A stretch of DNA of 64,000 nucleotides. Source: Novosphingobium sp. G106. Lineage in GTDB: Bacteria; Pseudomonadota; Alphaproteobacteria; Sphingomonadales; Sphingomonadaceae. Position 1 is the stretch's first letter; the number at the start of each line of letters is the position of its first letter. Shown piece by piece: positions 62,763-64,000 of the stretch. Position numbers and translations under genes: made by a program. The notes under the pieces were generated by a model. It saw nothing but the letters and a program-made list of their open reading frames with translations. It ran no database searches and was not told where the DNA came from. The DNA lies in contig NZ_JAHOOZ010000001.1 of assembly GCF_019075875.1 (NCBI RefSeq), positions 5,796,001 to 5,860,000 of the forward strand, in the 5' to 3' direction.

Positions 62763-64000
62763 TCGAGGCCTGTTTCAGCAGCGAGGGCCAGAGCAGACCC
62801 AGCGTCCCGATATAGACCGCGGCTCCGGTGGCGGCGATCGCTGCCAGTTGCAGCGGTGCGGGCAGGTGGGCCAAGTGACCTTCGAGCGCGCGAACGGCGA
62901 GCGCCATGACGCCGCAACCGGTCAGTGCCGGCAGTAGCGCGGAGATCAAGGCGCCGATTCGCACGCCGATCGCCGGCAGCGTCGCGGCCAGCGTCACGAC
63001 CAGCAGCAGCGGTGCAGCGATCTGCCAGGCCAGGACCAGCCCGGTCGGCCCCGCCGCTATGCCGAAGAAGAAGCAGGTGGGCATGATCACGGCGCCTGCG
63101 ACGCTAGTGAACAGATATATCCCCGGACGGCCGAGGCCGTTGGTCGTCGGCGAGCAGATGATCTGCAGTGCCATTGCCGGCATGGCTAGGGCGAGTCCGG
63201 CGACGATCGGGATCATCTGGAGCCACTTGGGACCGAAGAAGGTGGCGACCAGCGGCCCTGCGGCCAGGCTGAGCCCGACATAGAACGGCGCTGCGATCAG
63301 CATGATCATCCGCACGCCCGAGACGAAGGCCGGCCCCAGCGGCGCGCCGGCGTTGCTGAGCTCGGCATAGGCGGGGAAGGCCACTTCGTTGAGCGGCGGC
63401 AGGAAGCGGCCGGTGAAGATCAGCACGAGGAACAGCGATTCGGAATAGAGCCCGAGCTCGTGCGGGGAGAAGCGGCTGCCCGCGATGAAGATGTCCGACT
63501 GGCTCTGGATCACCCAGAACAGCTGCGAGAGCGTAAAGGCAGTGCCGAAGCCGATGATGTCGCGGCTGCCGCGGAAGTCGAAGATCGGCTTGACCAGGCG
63601 GCCCGCGGCCAGGGTCAGGCCCAGCGCGCGGGTGGAGAACATCGCGATCGGCGCCCAGACCAGCGCCCAGACACCGTGGCCGCCCCAGGCCAGGGTCAGC
63701 GCGACGCTGGCGCCGACGACCGCGCAGATCAGGTTGACCAGCGCCTGGGTACGGAAATGCAGCCCGCGCGCGAGCAGCGAGGCGGGCAGGGCGATGAACG
63801 GCGTGGTGCAGTAGATCAGCGCCTGGACGTAGAGCATGTTCGCGACCTGCGGCTGCCCGTAATAGCGCGCGGCGAGCGGCGCCATCAGCACTTGGGTAAC
63901 CGCGAGAATCGCATTGGCCAGGATCAGCAGGCCGAACACCTGTCCAACGCGCCGCTCGTCGACCTCCTTGGCCGAGATCAGCGAAGAGGCGAAACCATAG
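62683..64000 (-). CDS. Lipopolysaccharide/exopolysaccharide flippase, partial
   Basis: At least 439 residues, open at the right edge: the frame continues past the ATG at 63939 without a stop to 64000 (YGFASSLISAKEVDERRVG reads on). Some ten to eleven membrane segments, with GLLILANAILAVTQVLMAPL, FGTAFTLSQLFWVIQSQSDI FIAGSRFSPHELGLYSESL in two parts, and PLNEVAFPAYAEL: the MOP-superfamily Wzx/PST pattern (polysaccharide synthesis family). It flips a lipid-linked sugar across the inner membrane. It converges on the glycosyltransferase gene with an 80-bp overlap of coding regions. Confidence 0.88.
   Translation of the reverse strand, partial: YGFASSLISAKEVDERRVGQVFGLLILANAILAVTQVLMAPLAARYYGQPQVANMLYVQALIYCTTPFIALPASLLARGLHFRTQALVNLICAVVGASVALTLAWGGHGVWALVWAPIAMFSTRALGLTLAAGRLVKPIFDFRGSRDIIGFGTAFTLSQLFWVIQSQSDIFIAGSRFSPHELGLYSESLFLVLIFTGRFLPPLNEVAFPAYAELSNAGAPLGPAFVSGVRMIMLIAAPFYVGLSLAAGPLVATFFGPKWLQMIPIVAGLALAMPAMALQIICSPTTNGLGRPGIYLFTSVAGAVIMPTCFFFGIAAGPTGLVLAWQIAAPLLLVVTLAATLPAIGVRIGALISALLPALTGCGVMALAVRALEGHLAHLPAPLQLAAIAATGAAVYIGTLGLLWPSLLKQASTMLRRKRASAPAPGDQTTTTRDGAAA

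Overview
The window is high-GC DNA from an alphaproteobacterium, most likely a sphingomonad. Evidence for this: four-gene stretches typical of that order (bamE, hslV, hslU with an adjacent ubiquinol-cytochrome c chaperone and DUF177 gene), an EipA/DUF1134 protein, a COQ9 homologue, three large TonB-dependent receptors, and a palindromic repeat of the REP-like kind. Species cannot be fixed from the sequence.

Layout. 1-9.3 kb is accessory DNA: the end of a periplasmic aldehyde oxidoreductase operon (paoAB-like) with a divergent LysR regulator, a remnant of a flavin amine oxidase, a roughly 30 % GC island, a single-domain response regulator, a LuxR-type regulator, and a tight operon of unrecognised membrane and secreted proteins. 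9.3-21.4 kb is a conjugation module in the order traG, copG-like, trbB, C, D, E, J, L, F, G, I, a DUF2274 gene and an excisionase-like gene, all on the plus strand. It is followed by a convergent tyrosine integrase (21.4-22.7 kb) that abuts the 3' end of a tRNA-Ser(GCU). This is the right end of an integrative and conjugative element (ICE). Its relaxase and left end are not in the window.

23-64 kb looks chromosomal. It holds a GNAT-nitrilase fusion, eipA, a TonB receptor, an aromatic aminotransferase, an SDR/TetR pair with clear operator candidates, and a six-gene minus-strand operon (SCO protein, YcgN, YgjP-like peptidase, membrane protein, ribD, ribE). Then come ankyrin protein, COQ9, feoA and feoB, ssb, a sulfotransferase/DUF1214/AraC/TonB-receptor cluster, and a second TonB receptor tail to tail with the first of that pair. 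A divergent drug-efflux locus follows (HlyD plus GST on one side; MFS, outer-membrane factor and TetR on the other). The end holds the proteostasis and envelope genes bamE, hslV and hslU, a sterol-desaturase-like protein, an Atm1-type ABC exporter, a retropepsin-like protease, a glycosyltransferase and a flippase cut by the window end.

A feature running through the whole window is single-base frameshifts, several of them at G or C runs, in otherwise well conserved genes: lysR, luxR, a secreted protein gene, trbE, trbJ, hslV and the Atm1-type exporter. Because they also hit core genes, base-calling error is at least as likely as real gene decay, so 'pseudogene' here means 'reading frame broken in this sequence'.
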